A program made the position numbers and the translations under genes. Shown here in pieces: positions 29,077 through 37,511 of a DNA stretch of 64,000 nt. The stretch comes from Actinotalea alkalitolerans (GTDB taxonomy: Bacteria; Actinomycetota; Actinomycetes; Actinomycetales; Cellulomonadaceae). How positions within the stretch are numbered: the first letter of the stretch is position 1; every line of letters starts with the position of its first letter. The DNA is taken from positions 124,001 through 188,000 of the forward strand of contig NZ_JAMBPP010000001.1 of assembly GCF_023369855.1 (NCBI RefSeq), read 5' to 3'. The notes beneath the pieces were generated by a model. It saw only the letters and a program-made list of their open reading frames with translations, searched no databases and was not told the origin of the DNA.

Positions 29077-29139
29077 GACGCACCTCATGGTAGGTAGACG
29101 ATGTTCGATAGCAGTTGTACTACCAGACGTACGAAAGGG

Positions 29140-29673
29140 TCAACGGTCCGCACGCAGCGCGACCTCGAAAGCCTCGAGTGACCGATCGCTGAACAGCACG
29201 AAGCGCACCAGGCCCACCGCCTCGGACCGAGCACCACCGCTCCCCCACCGACGGACCGCGTCGACCGCGACCAGCGCGACCTCCTCGACCTCCCAGCCGT
29301 AGACGCCCGCGCTCACCGCAGGGAAGGCCACCGACCGGGCACCGAGACCGGCCGCGACCTCGAGCGAACGGGTGAAGCACGAGGCGAGGAGCGCCGGGTC
29401 GGTCTGCCCCGCATGACGGTTCGGTCCCACGGTGTGGATCACCCAGTGCGCCGCGAGCCTCCCGGCACCCGTCGCGACCGCCTCACCGACCCCGAGCCCT
29501 GCCGGGAGCGTCGTGGCGCGCAGCTCGCGGCACGCCGCGAGGAGGTCCGGTCCCGCGGCGGCGTGGATCGCCCCGTCGACACCGCCTCCCCCGAGCAAGG
29601 AGGAGTTGGCGGCGTTGACCACCGCGTCGACCAGCTCGCGCGTGATGTCGCCGCGCCTCGCCTCGATCTGCAT
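29140..29673 (-). CDS. Macro domain protein (O-acetyl-ADP-ribose deacetylase-like)
   Basis: A 177-residue single macro domain. The ADP-ribose-binding motifs are present: VDAVVNAANSSLLGGGGVDG (near 15) with the catalytic Asn and Asp, and VAFPAVSAGVYGWEVEEVA (near 110). YmdB-type enzymes remove ADP-ribose or deacetylate O-acetyl-ADP-ribose. Start at MQIEARRGDI; an upstream in-frame ATG adds a non-homologous leader. Upstream it is divergent from an aldo/keto reductase gene; downstream the ABC operon follows in the same direction. Confidence 0.9.
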   Translation of the reverse strand: MQIEARRGDITRELVDAVVNAANSSLLGGGGVDGAIHAAAGPDLLAACRELRATTLPAGLGVGEAVATGAGRLAAHWVIHTVGPNRHAGQTDPALLASCFTRSLEVAAGLGARSVAFPAVSAGVYGWEVEEVALVAVDAVRRWGSGGARSEAVGLVRFVLFSDRSLEAFEVALRADR

Positions 29674-29825
29674 CCGTCCAGGGTGCCCCCCACCGCCGTC
29701 GGCCGCACCCACGTCGGACCACGTCCCGGACGTGCGGTCGCTGGCTCACGTTGCGCCGCGCCCACCTCCCGGAGGAAGGTGAGTCTCGAATCGATACGAG
29801 CACCGACCGACCGCAGGAGAGAAAC

Positions 29826-30680
29826 ATGCAGCAGCGTCACATCGGCGACCGGACCGTCGGCGCGATCGGCCTCGGCGGCATGCCGATGTCCATCGAGGGC
29901 CGCCCCGACCAGGAGCGTTCGATCGCCACCGTCCACGCGGCCCTCGAGGCTGGCGTCACCCTGATCGACACCGCCGACGCCTACCACCTGACCGCGGCCG
30001 ACGTCGGCCACAACGAGCTGCTCATCGCCAAGGCCCTGCGCGAGGCGGGATCGGCCGCCCACGGGGTCCTGGTGGCCACCAAGGGTGGGCACCGTCGGCC
30101 CGGCGACGGCTCCTGGTACAAGCAGGGTGACCCGGCCTACCTGCGGGCGGCCTGCGAGGCCTCTCTCCAGCGCCTGGACGTCGAGGCGATCGGCCTGTAC
30201 CAGTTCCACCGACCCGACCCCGAGGTCCCCTACGAGGACTCGGTCGGCGCCGTCCGGGACCTGCTCGACGAGGGCAAGATCCTCATGGCCGGCATCTCCA
30301 ACGCCGACCCCGACCAGATCCGGCTCGCCCAGGAGATCCTCGGAGGACGCCTCGCCTCGGTGCAGAACCAGTTCTCGCCCGCCTTCCGCAGCAGCGAGCC
30401 CGAGCTCGAGCTGTGCGCCGAGCTCGGCATCGCCTTCCTGCCCTGGAGCCCGCTGGGCGGCATCGCCAGGGCCGGTGAGCTCGGCACCGCCCACACCGCC
30501 TTCGCGGAGGTCGCAGCCGAGCGCGGCGTCAGCCCGCAGCAGGTCTGCCTGGCCTGGGAGCTCGCGAAGGCACCCGTGGTCATCCCGATCCCCGGAGCGA
30601 GCCGCCCGACGTCCGTGCGCGACTCGGCCGCCGCGAGCGAGCTCGAGCTGACGGCCGAGGAGCTGGCCCGTCTGGGCTGA
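29826..30680 (+). CDS. Aldo/keto reductase
   Basis: A 284-residue AKR-superfamily oxidoreductase. The catalytic tetrad is visible: Asp and Tyr in LIDTADAYHLTAADVGHNE (near 50), Lys in LVATKGGHRRPGD (near 80), and His in YQFHRPDPEVPYEDS (near 122). The NADPH-binding end IPIPGASRPTSVRDSAAA lies near 256. GGAGAG precedes the ATG. Substrate unknown. Only weakly related to the other aldo/keto reductase at 5553, which is of the YghZ subgroup. Convergent with the hydrolase gene at 30720. Confidence 0.9.
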   Translation: MQQRHIGDRTVGAIGLGGMPMSIEGRPDQERSIATVHAALEAGVTLIDTADAYHLTAADVGHNELLIAKALREAGSAAHGVLVATKGGHRRPGDGSWYKQGDPAYLRAACEASLQRLDVEAIGLYQFHRPDPEVPYEDSVGAVRDLLDEGKILMAGISNADPDQIRLAQEILGGRLASVQNQFSPAFRSSEPELELCAELGIAFLPWSPLGGIARAGELGTAHTAFAEVAAERGVSPQQVCLAWELAKAPVVIPIPGASRPTSVRDSAAASELELTAEELARLG

Positions 30681-30719
30681 CGCGAGCAGACCGGACCCGC
30701 CTGCGCGGTGGCGGGCCGC

Positions 30720-31637
30720 TCAGCGGCCGGAGCGGTGGGCCACCTGACCGGTCAGGTGGCCCACCGTGCGCGCGATGGTGGCTGCGTCGGTGAGGATCCG
30801 CTGGTGACCGAGGCCGTCCGTGGTCACCAGCTCGGCCCCCGTCCACGCGGCGGCCAGGTCGGCCCCCACCTGGAAGGGCGTCTCCTTGTCCCGCAGGTCG
30901 TGCACCACCAGGGTCGGGGGCATCGCGCCGTCGGCCCCGAGAGGCGCCAGGTCGAAGTCGGTCAGGGGACGTTCGCAGAACACCTCCATGAGCTGCTGCA
31001 GCCGTGACCGGGTGCGCTCGGTGAACCCCAGCAGCCGCGAGAAGTCACGGGTGATGTCGGCGAAGTCGTGGTTGGGGGCGATGAGCACCAGGCGCCGCAC
31101 CGGCACCCCCGCCCGGATCGCGACCGAGGACGACGTGCACCCCATCGAGTGGGCCACCACGCCCTCGGCCTCGCCGAAGTGGTCGGTCACGACCTCGAAG
31201 GCCTCGAGGAACTCCATGAGGTTCCCGCGGCCCGCACCCATCGCGCCCGGGTCGGAGTCCCCGTGGCTCGGGGTGTCGAAGGCGACGACCCGGTGACCCG
31301 CCTCGACCAGCGGCCCGACGAAGGCCCCGAGCTGACCGCGCCACCCGCCCCAGCCGTGCACCAGGTAGACCACCGGGCCCTGGCCCCAGGTCTCCGCGAC
31401 GACCTCCCCGCCGCGCGGGACCGGCAGCCGGACCGTCTCCCCGGCCGCCGCCCGGAAGTCCTTGCGCCGCCCTGCGTTGGACGGCAACGTGCACCACACC
31501 GCGAGCGCTCGGCGCGCCGCGACCGACGGGGCGACCAGGTCCAGGGTGCGGAAGGTGGCGCGCAGGCCGATGAGCTGCGCGGCACGCCGCAGCCGGTCGG
31601 TGCGTCGATGTGCCCGCGGGGGCTGGGTGAACGTCAT
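30720..31637 (-). CDS. Alpha/beta hydrolase
   Basis: A 305-residue alpha/beta-fold hydrolase. The oxyanion motif VHGWGGWRGQ is near 93, the nucleophile Ser in AHSMGC (near 163), the acid in VVHDLRDKETPF (near 250) and the His in TTDGLGHQRIL (near 278). The nucleophile elbow starts with Ala instead of Gly. An N-terminal extension of about 70 residues (RRAAQLIGLRATFRTL) could associate with membrane. Translationally coupled (ATGA overlap) to the TetR regulator gene, which probably controls it. The last codons lie in a 34-bp perfect palindrome. Confidence 0.87.
   Translation of the reverse strand: MTFTQPPRAHRRTDRLRRAAQLIGLRATFRTLDLVAPSVAARRALAVWCTLPSNAGRRKDFRAAAGETVRLPVPRGGEVVAETWGQGPVVYLVHGWGGWRGQLGAFVGPLVEAGHRVVAFDTPSHGDSDPGAMGAGRGNLMEFLEAFEVVTDHFGEAEGVVAHSMGCTSSSVAIRAGVPVRRLVLIAPNHDFADITRDFSRLLGFTERTRSRLQQLMEVFCERPLTDFDLAPLGADGAMPPTLVVHDLRDKETPFQVGADLAAAWTGAELVTTDGLGHQRILTDAATIARTVGHLTGQVAHRSGR
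30733..30766. terminator. 34-bp perfect palindrome inside the hydrolase 3' end
   Basis: CGGTGGGCCACCTGACC (30733–30749) is followed immediately by its exact reverse complement (30750–30766). It encodes the C-terminal residues TVGHLTGQVAH of the hydrolase and lies between two convergent genes, about 50 bp past the aldo/keto reductase stop. It could act as a terminator for that gene or as a protein-binding site; the role is inferred from position only. Confidence 0.55.
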
Positions 31638-32329
31638 CGGGTGGCTCCGGTGGGCAGTGGGTCCGGGTGGGAGGTCGGGGCGGGGCGGGAGGTCGGGTCG
31701 AGGCCGTCGGGCGGGGGCGCGCCGTGCCCCTCGGGGCGCGCCGCGTCGAGCAGGGCGACCACCGCGGCACGCGCACGGTCCTGCGCCCGCGGGTCGGCGA
31801 GCAGCCGGTGCGAGTGGTAGTAGGCGAGCATCACGCCGTACAGGTCGACGGCGAACTGGGTCGGGTCGGCGTCCGGGCGCACCTGACCCTCACCGACCCC
31901 GCTGGAGAAGATCCGGGCGATGGTCCGGGCGAGCTCGCGATGCTGCTCGGCGAGGTGCTCACGGACCGGTCCGGGCTGCTCGTCGAGCTCGGTGCTGGCC
32001 TTGACGAAGAGGCAGCCTCCGGGCAGCCGCTCGCGTCCGCAGGCCAGCCACGCCTCGAGCAGCGCCAGCACGCGCTCGTGACCACGGGGTGCCCGCAGCG
32101 CAGGCAGGACGACGGCGGCGGTGAACTCCTGGGCCGCCGCGTCGACCACCGCGAGCTGCAGGGCCTCCTTGGAGCCGAAGTGCGCGTAGAGGCCGCTCTT
32201 GGACAGACCGGTGTGGGAGGCCAGGTCGCCGATGGTCAGACCGCCCAGCCCCACCCGGCAGGCGACGTCGACGGCCCGCGCGAGGATCGCCTCACGCGTG
32301 CGGTCGCCCTTCGTCCCGGTGCTCGTCAC
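31634..32329 (-). CDS. TetR/AcrR-family transcriptional regulator
   Basis: A 231-residue regulator. The TetR N-terminal HTH reads TREAILARAVDVACRVGLGG then LTIGDLASHTGLSKSGLYAHFGSKEALQLAV at residues 11–60. The remainder is a helical ligand-binding domain of the TetR_C type ending in a Pro/Ala-rich tail. GTG start; TATTTT lies six bases upstream on the same strand, so the mRNA is probably leaderless. Its stop overlaps the start of the alpha/beta hydrolase gene (ATGA), its most likely target. Ligand unknown. Confidence 0.92.
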   Translation of the reverse strand: MTSTGTKGDRTREAILARAVDVACRVGLGGLTIGDLASHTGLSKSGLYAHFGSKEALQLAVVDAAAQEFTAAVVLPALRAPRGHERVLALLEAWLACGRERLPGGCLFVKASTELDEQPGPVREHLAEQHRELARTIARIFSSGVGEGQVRPDADPTQFAVDLYGVMLAYYHSHRLLADPRAQDRARAAVVALLDAARPEGHGAPPPDGLDPTSRPAPTSHPDPLPTGATR

Positions 32330-32378
32330 CGGGTGAAAATAGCACGGTCGTACGTTTCCTCGGCAGGAGGTCCGCGGA

Positions 32379-32804
32379 TCAGGCCTCGAGCAGGATGGTC
32401 ACCGGTCCGTCGTTGACGAGCTCGACCGCCATGTCCGCCCCGAAAGCACCCGTGGCCACCTCCAGCCCCCGACCCCGCAGGGCCGCGACCACCGCGGCGA
32501 CCAACGGCTCGGCCACCGGCCCGGGAGCCGCCGCGTTCCAGGTCGGCCGACGCCCCTTGCGCGTGTCGGCGTAGAGCGTGAACTGGCTGACCACCAGCAC
32601 CGGCGCGCCCGCATCCACCGCCGACCGCTCGTCCCGCAGGATGCGCAGCTCGGCGACCTTGCGCGCGACGAGCTCGACCTGCTCGTCCCCGTCGTCGTGC
32701 GTGACTCCCACCAGCACCAGCAGGCCCGGGCGGTCGATCGAACCCACGACCTGACCGTCGACCGTGACCCGGGCGCTCGACACGCGCTGCACCACCGCCC
32801 TCAC
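32379..32804 (-). CDS. dtd: D-aminoacyl-tRNA deacylase
   Basis: A 141-residue DTD-family enzyme that hydrolyses D-aminoacyl-tRNAs and mischarged glycyl-tRNA, a translation proofreading step. The two invariant motifs are present: [15 protein letters not shown] (SQxxL, near 70) and [14 protein letters not shown] (NxxPxT, near 128). N-terminus [17 protein letters not shown] is diagnostic. GTG start overlaps the asparaginase stop (GTGA). It is the last gene of a DUF2516–asparaginase–dtd run; the grouping has no obvious metabolic logic. Confidence 0.96.
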   Translation of the reverse strand: MRAVVQRVSSARVTVDGQVVGSIDRPGLLVLVGVTHDDGDEQVELVARKVAELRILRDERSAVDAGAPVLVVSQFTLYADTRKGRRPTWNAAAPGPVAEPLVAAVVAALRGRGLEVATGAFGADMAVELVNDGPVTILLEA

Positions 32805-33790
32805 GCGACCCGCACCTCGCCCACGGTCGCCACGACCTCACCGACCGGGCGACCGTGGCCCAGCACGGGTGTGGCGCCGACCGCGCGCACGGCGGCCCGC
32901 TGCCTGTCGTCGGCCCCGCCGGCCTCCAGCAGCACGTCCAGGGCGGCCGCGAGGATCGCGGGACGCGGTCGTCCGCTGCCGTCGGCCACCTTGAACGCGA
33001 CCGACGAGCCGTCCGGCAGCCCCGCGGCGTAGACCCCCTCGGCGCCGTCCTTCGCGACCAGACCCGGGACCGCGCGCAGGAAGGCCGTGACGTCACGGTC
33101 CCGCCCGCCCACCAGGTCGGGGTGCCCCGACATCGCCAGGGCCACCCGCGCCTGCGGGGAGCCCGGCTCGCGCACCGGGGCCGCAGCGATCCTGCCGAGC
33201 GCTCGGGCCAGGCCGGTCACGCTGGTCGAGAGCAACGGTGCACCGCACCCGTCCACCGTGACGTGCTCGACCGGGACACCGGTGAGCTCGGCGACCGTCG
33301 ACCGCACCCCGAGCTGCAGCGGGTGCTCGGGATCCCGGTAGGTCGCGGTCTCCCACCCGGCCGCCACGCAGGTCGCGAGCATCGCGGCGTGCTTGCCCGA
33401 GCAGTTCTGGGTGATCGACGACGCGACCCCGCCGGCCGTCTGCCAGGCCAGGGCCGCCCCCGGGTCGAGCGGCAGGTCGGGGGTGTTCTGGAGGGCCTCC
33501 TCGATCAGGCCGGCCGCAGCCAGCGTGCGTCGGGCGACCGCAAGGTGCTCGTCCTGCCCCGAGTGGCTCGCGCAGGCCAGCGCCAGGCCGGCCGCGTCGA
33601 TCTCCAGACCCGCACGCAGCATCGCGACCGCCTGCACCGGCTTGAGCGAGGACCGCGGCCAGATCGTGGCGTGCGGGTCACCGACCGACCGGAGCACCGA
33701 GCCGTCGGCGTCCAGCACCACCAGGTGGCCCTCGTGGCGCGACTCGACCAGGTCGCCGCGCACCACCTCGGCCAGCCGCCCCGGGGTCAC
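32801..33790 (-). CDS. Asparaginase (type 3 / AsnA-like, DUF1607 family)
   Basis: A 329-residue asparaginase of the Rhizobium etli type, which hydrolyses L-asparagine to aspartate and ammonia and is unrelated to E. coli AnsA/AnsB. The Ser–Ser–x–Lys-type catalytic motif appears in [11 protein letters not shown] (near 45). The second motif is [13 protein letters not shown] (near 128), and the Cys-rich [11 protein letters not shown] (near 177) supplies the metal-binding Cys of this class. GTG start overlaps the DUF2516 stop by four bases. Cytoplasmic, no signal peptide. Confidence 0.9.
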   Translation of the reverse strand: MTPGRLAEVVRGDLVESRHEGHLVVLDADGSVLRSVGDPHATIWPRSSLKPVQAVAMLRAGLEIDAAGLALACASHSGQDEHLAVARRTLAAAGLIEEALQNTPDLPLDPGAALAWQTAGGVASSITQNCSGKHAAMLATCVAAGWETATYRDPEHPLQLGVRSTVAELTGVPVEHVTVDGCGAPLLSTSVTGLARALGRIAAAPVREPGSPQARVALAMSGHPDLVGGRDRDVTAFLRAVPGLVAKDGAEGVYAAGLPDGSSVAFKVADGSGRPRPAILAAALDVLLEAGGADDRQRAAVRAVGATPVLGHGRPVGEVVATVGEVRVA

Positions 33791-34122
33791 CAGCCGGTCC
33801 CGCGCGGCCCGTCGCCCGGCCCGCGACGGCCCGAGTAGGGCGCGACCGCCGGCTTCACGTCGACCAGGTACACGATCGCGGCCACCGCGCCGACGATCGC
33901 CAGGAAGCCGAGCGCACCGATGCCGAGGGGGTACGGGATCGCCACGAACGAGACGGCTGTCGCGGCGACCGTCACCCCGAGCCAGAAGCCCTTGGTGCGC
34001 TTGCCCGCGCTCACGAAGGCGGCCGGCGGCCGGCGGAGCACGTCCACGAGCGCGACGACGCAGGTGGCGAACACGGCGAGGTACAGGACGAGGAACACCA
34101 GCAGCTGCACGGAGCGGATCAC
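33787..34122 (-). CDS. DUF2516 family membrane protein
   Basis: A 111-residue membrane protein with three hydrophobic spans (about 5–27, 45–62, 66–87), a PP-containing loop (VLRRPPAAFVSAGKRTKGFWL) and a short charged C-terminus. The sequence matches the actinobacterial DUF2516 family. Function unknown. It starts the dtd–asparaginase co-transcribed group; the upstream GGDEF gene ends 34 nt away. Confidence 0.85.
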   Translation of the reverse strand: MIRSVQLLVFLVLYLAVFATCVVALVDVLRRPPAAFVSAGKRTKGFWLGVTVAATAVSFVAIPYPLGIGALGFLAIVGAVAAIVYLVDVKPAVAPYSGRRGPGDGPRGTGW

Positions 34123-34156
34123 GGTCCGAGCCTACGAGACGCTGCCGCCCACGCGG

Positions 34157-35239
34157 TCACCCCGTGCGTGCCACCGGCCCGGCCGCCAGGGCGACCTGGC
34201 CCCGTCCGGCCCGCTTGGCGTCGTACAGCGCGGCATCGGCGGACTCGTACAGGGCGCTCACCGGCAGCGCCTCGTGGGTGTGCGCGACACCGACGCTCAC
34301 ACTCATCTCCAGCACCAGCTCGTCGAGCACCAGCGGCGTCCTGGCCAGGGCAGCCAGCAGGCCGACGGCCCGGGCCCGCGCCTCGGCCGCCCGCACGTCG
34401 GGCAGGAGCACCGCGAACTCGTCGCCGCCGAGGCGGCCCACCACCGCCCCGGACCCGCAGTGGTCGCGGGTGACGGCGGCCACGTGTCCGAGCACGGCGT
34501 CGCCGACCGGGTGCCCGTGGGTGTCGTTGACGCACTTGAAGCGGTCCAGGTCCATGATCAGCAGGGCCGCACCACGCCCCAGCGGCTCGTCCAGCACCAC
34601 CTGCGCCGCGTCGGTGAACGCCCGTCGCGTGAAGACCCCGGAGACCGGGTCGACCGCGAGCAGCTCGGTGAGCTGGTCCACCAGACGGTCCTGGCGGTGA
34701 CCGCTGGCCACCAGCACGCTCGTCAGCGCCACGACGACCGCCAGGACGAACGGGAAGTCGTTGAGCGCCCCGTGCAGCGGCAGCACGCTGAACACGACCA
34801 CCGCGTTCGCGACGATCGCTACCCCGGCCACCGACCACGCCGCCCCGGCCCGCAGGAACGCCCCCGCGTAGACGACCGGCAGCAGGAAGGCGATCTGCGC
34901 ACCGCCACTCGCGTCCCGTGTGGCGAGGTTCACGCCCAGGATCGGCACGACGCTCGCGGTCGCCACGGCCCCCCACATCCAGGCCGGGATCCGGCGGCGC
35001 AGCACCCACAGCACGCCGCCGCCGAGCAGCACGAGGGTTCCCACGGTCAGCACGATCGTCGACGGACCGGCCGCCCCGGTCGAGTGCGCCACCAGCTCGG
35101 TCATCACCGTCGCGGCGCCGCCGACCGCCGCGAGCCCCGCAGCGGTGCGGGCCGCGACCAGGGCGTTGCGGGGCCCCAGACGATCCAGCGGGACCCGCGC
35201 GAGCAGACGGGCCGGCCACCGGCCACTCGGCGTGCTCAC
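34157..35239 (-). CDS. Membrane-bound diguanylate cyclase (GGDEF)
   Basis: A 360-residue protein with five or six hydrophobic spans in the first 180 residues and one cytoplasmic GGDEF domain (about 195–350). The domain starts DPVSGVFTRRAF and has DLDRFKCVNDTHGHPVGDAVL and the intact active site GRLGGDEFAVLLP. It is predicted to make c-di-GMP from two GTP. GTG start overlaps the stop of the next GGDEF gene upstream (GTGA), so the two are co-translated. The membrane part has no recognised sensory domain and resembles that of its neighbour, suggesting tandem duplication. Confidence 0.9.
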   Translation of the reverse strand: MSTPSGRWPARLLARVPLDRLGPRNALVAARTAAGLAAVGGAATVMTELVAHSTGAAGPSTIVLTVGTLVLLGGGVLWVLRRRIPAWMWGAVATASVVPILGVNLATRDASGGAQIAFLLPVVYAGAFLRAGAAWSVAGVAIVANAVVVFSVLPLHGALNDFPFVLAVVVALTSVLVASGHRQDRLVDQLTELLAVDPVSGVFTRRAFTDAAQVVLDEPLGRGAALLIMDLDRFKCVNDTHGHPVGDAVLGHVAAVTRDHCGSGAVVGRLGGDEFAVLLPDVRAAEARARAVGLLAALARTPLVLDELVLEMSVSVGVAHTHEALPVSALYESADAALYDAKRAGRGQVALAAGPVARTG

Positions 35240-36363
35240 CGCACCGTCCGCACGATGACCGGCCCGGGGCGGCCAGGTCCGTCCACGGCGCCCCCGGCGA
35301 CCTCGACGCGGTCGCGTCCTGCGACCTTGGCCCGGTAGAGCGCCGCGTCGGCGGCGGCGTACAGCTCGTGGAAGTCGGCTCCCACCGTCGCGGTGTGCGC
35401 CGCACCGACGCTCACGCTGAGGGCGAGCTCACCCGCAGGGTGCGGCAGCGGGTTCGCCCGGACGGTCGACCGCACCGCCTCGGCCCGGTGAGCCAGGGCG
35501 TCCCGGTCGATCCCGGGCAGCAGCGCCGCGATCTCGTCCCCGCCCATCCGCGCGACCGTGTCGCCCGGCCGGAGGACGTCGTGCAGCAGCGAGGCGAGGT
35601 GCTCCAGGGCCGCGTCGCCCGCCGGGTGGCCGAAGGTGTCGTTGAGGATCTTGAACCGGTCGACGTCGAGGATGAGCAGGCCGACTCCCGGGGCGGGAAC
35701 CGCACGGTGAGCGCTGAGCACCCGGGCCGCGACCTCCTCCATCTCGCGGCGTGTGACCAGGCCTGTCAGGGCGTCGACCGTCGCGAGCTCGTGGAGGCGG
35801 TCGAGCAGCTGCTGCTGGTAGGCGCCCGACCGGGTCAGCATGATCGTCAGCACGACCGCGGCCGAGGTCATCACGGCGAGGTCGGCCGCCGCGGCCACCG
35901 GATCCAGCAGGGAGAAGACGATGACCGCGTCACCGACCACGACGCCGCCGACGACCGTCCAGGCCGCGGGGGGCCGCAGGTAGGTCGCGGCACCGACCAC
36001 GGGGTAGACGAAACCGATCTGCGCCGCCGCGCTCGGGTCCAGGGTCACCAGCGCGACCACCACGATCAGCGCGATGCCCCCGAACGCGGTCCCCAGGAAG
36101 GCCCCTGCGGGCATCGTCGTCGCGCGGTACCAGAACACGACCGCGAGCCACGTCATCAGCACCAGCACGACACCCGTGACACCGAGCGTCATCCACGAGT
36201 TGTGCTCGCGGCCGACCGCGACGGCGTAGACCTCGAAGCCGAAGGTCACCAGCCCGCCCACGACGAGGAGGGTCGCGGCGGCCCGTCCGGTGGCGACCCG
36301 GTCCCTCGGCTCGAGGAAGGAGGCCGCGGTCACTGCTTGGTCATCGGCACGCCGACCGGTCAC
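35236..36363 (-). CDS. Membrane-bound GGDEF protein with GGDEI active site
   Basis: A 375-residue paralogue of the next gene: multi-span membrane region (about 20–190) then a GGDEF domain (about 205–355) with VDALTGLVTRREM, DVDRFKILNDTFGHPAGD and RMGGDEIAALLP. The last residue of the signature is Ile instead of Phe. The catalytic Gly-Gly-Asp/Glu are retained, so activity is plausible but unproven. GTG at 36363 is preferred as start because CGAGGGG precedes it; the longer frame overlaps the FUSC gene end. It forms a two-gene GGDEF operon. Confidence 0.87.
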   Translation of the reverse strand: MTGRRADDQAVTAASFLEPRDRVATGRAAATLLVVGGLVTFGFEVYAVAVGREHNSWMTLGVTGVVLVLMTWLAVVFWYRATTMPAGAFLGTAFGGIALIVVVALVTLDPSAAAQIGFVYPVVGAATYLRPPAAWTVVGGVVVGDAVIVFSLLDPVAAAADLAVMTSAAVVLTIMLTRSGAYQQQLLDRLHELATVDALTGLVTRREMEEVAARVLSAHRAVPAPGVGLLILDVDRFKILNDTFGHPAGDAALEHLASLLHDVLRPGDTVARMGGDEIAALLPGIDRDALAHRAEAVRSTVRANPLPHPAGELALSVSVGAAHTATVGADFHELYAAADAALYRAKVAGRDRVEVAGGAVDGPGRPGPVIVRTVR

Positions 36364-36428
36364 GGTGACCCCTCGAACGGGTGAACGGGTCACGCGGCGG
36401 TGGACGGCAGGCCATGCAGCGGACGCGG

Positions 36429-37511
36429 TCACAGGTGCGGCAGGCACGCCCGCACCTCATCACCCTCCATCCCGGCAGCCTCCCCCAGATCCACGACGAG
36501 GGAACGGAGCAGCAGGACCAGGCTCTGCACGTGCCAGTCGTCCGGCGAGACCGCCCACGGGTCCGACCGGGTCGCGACGTCCATGATCCGCTCACGCGTC
36601 CGCACCGGCTCGACCCCGTCGGCGAGCTCCCCCGCCAGCTGCTCGGTGGCGCGCGCCACGGCCTCCACGAGCGAGGCCAGCGCCGCGACGTCGTGCCCGT
36701 CGCGGACCACCACCCGCGAGCGCCGTGCCAGCACCCGGGCGCTGCGCATGACCCGGTCGAGCATCACCGCGGAGGTCTCGAGCTCACCCAGCTCGGCGCG
36801 GTGCCGCCGGTGCGCGGGTGAGACCTGGACCATCTGACGCGCGTTGCGCGCGACGTCCCGCCACTGGTCGAGCACGGCCTGCGAGGCCCGGCCCCGGATG
36901 AGCGCCTCGTCGACGTCCTGCGGCTCGCCGGTGGACATCCCCCGGGCCAGCAGACGCAGCACGTCGGTCACCTCGGTGACGCCCTCCTCGGCCAGCGACC
37001 GTGACCACCGCCGTGGGTCCTGCGGCCACAGGGCGGCGGCGACCAGGGCGACGAGGCCACCGATGAGAGCGTCGGTCCACCGGCCGATCGGCCCGCCCGA
37101 GTCGGCGGCGGGCAGGGCGACGATGACGATGGCCTGCACCCCGGCCTGGGTGGCGAGCAACGAGCCCCGGTCCAGGAATCGCGCGGCGAGGGCTGCCAGG
37201 GCCAGCACCAGGGCGATCTGCATCGAGCCCGTGCCGATCAGGCCGACCAGCAGGTCGGCGAGCCCGACCCCCACGGCGACCCCGATGGCCAGCTCCGCGA
37301 CGCGCCTCAGCTGGCGGTCGGCGCTGAACCCGAGCGCGATCCAGGCCGACACCGGTGCGAAGAACGGCGCCTCGTGCCCGAGCAGGTAGTGCGCGACCGC
37401 GAACGCGACGCCGGCGGCGACGCTCGCGAGCAGCACCGGCACTGCGGCACGACGGACCCGGGCCCATCCCTGGCGGACGCGCGAACGCACGACCACACGG
37501 GCCGACCTCAC
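36429..37511 (-). CDS. FUSC family membrane protein (aromatic acid exporter-like)
   Basis: A 360-residue membrane protein. The N-terminal half has six hydrophobic spans between residues 17 and 170 with the FUSC-typical HEAPFFAPVSAWIALGFSADRQLRRV-like stretch after the first span. The C-terminal half is a soluble helical domain with many charged residues. Related proteins (AaeB, aluminium-activated malate transporters) export aromatic or organic acids; actual substrate unknown. GTG start overlaps the YgfZ stop (GTGA). An open frame continues far upstream, antisense-like over ygfZ, and is not coding. Confidence 0.85.
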   Translation of the reverse strand: MRSARVVVRSRVRQGWARVRRAAVPVLLASVAAGVAFAVAHYLLGHEAPFFAPVSAWIALGFSADRQLRRVAELAIGVAVGVGLADLLVGLIGTGSMQIALVLALAALAARFLDRGSLLATQAGVQAIVIVALPAADSGGPIGRWTDALIGGLVALVAAALWPQDPRRWSRSLAEEGVTEVTDVLRLLARGMSTGEPQDVDEALIRGRASQAVLDQWRDVARNARQMVQVSPAHRRHRAELGELETSAVMLDRVMRSARVLARRSRVVVRDGHDVAALASLVEAVARATEQLAGELADGVEPVRTRERIMDVATRSDPWAVSPDDWHVQSLVLLLRSLVVDLGEAAGMEGDEVRACLPHL

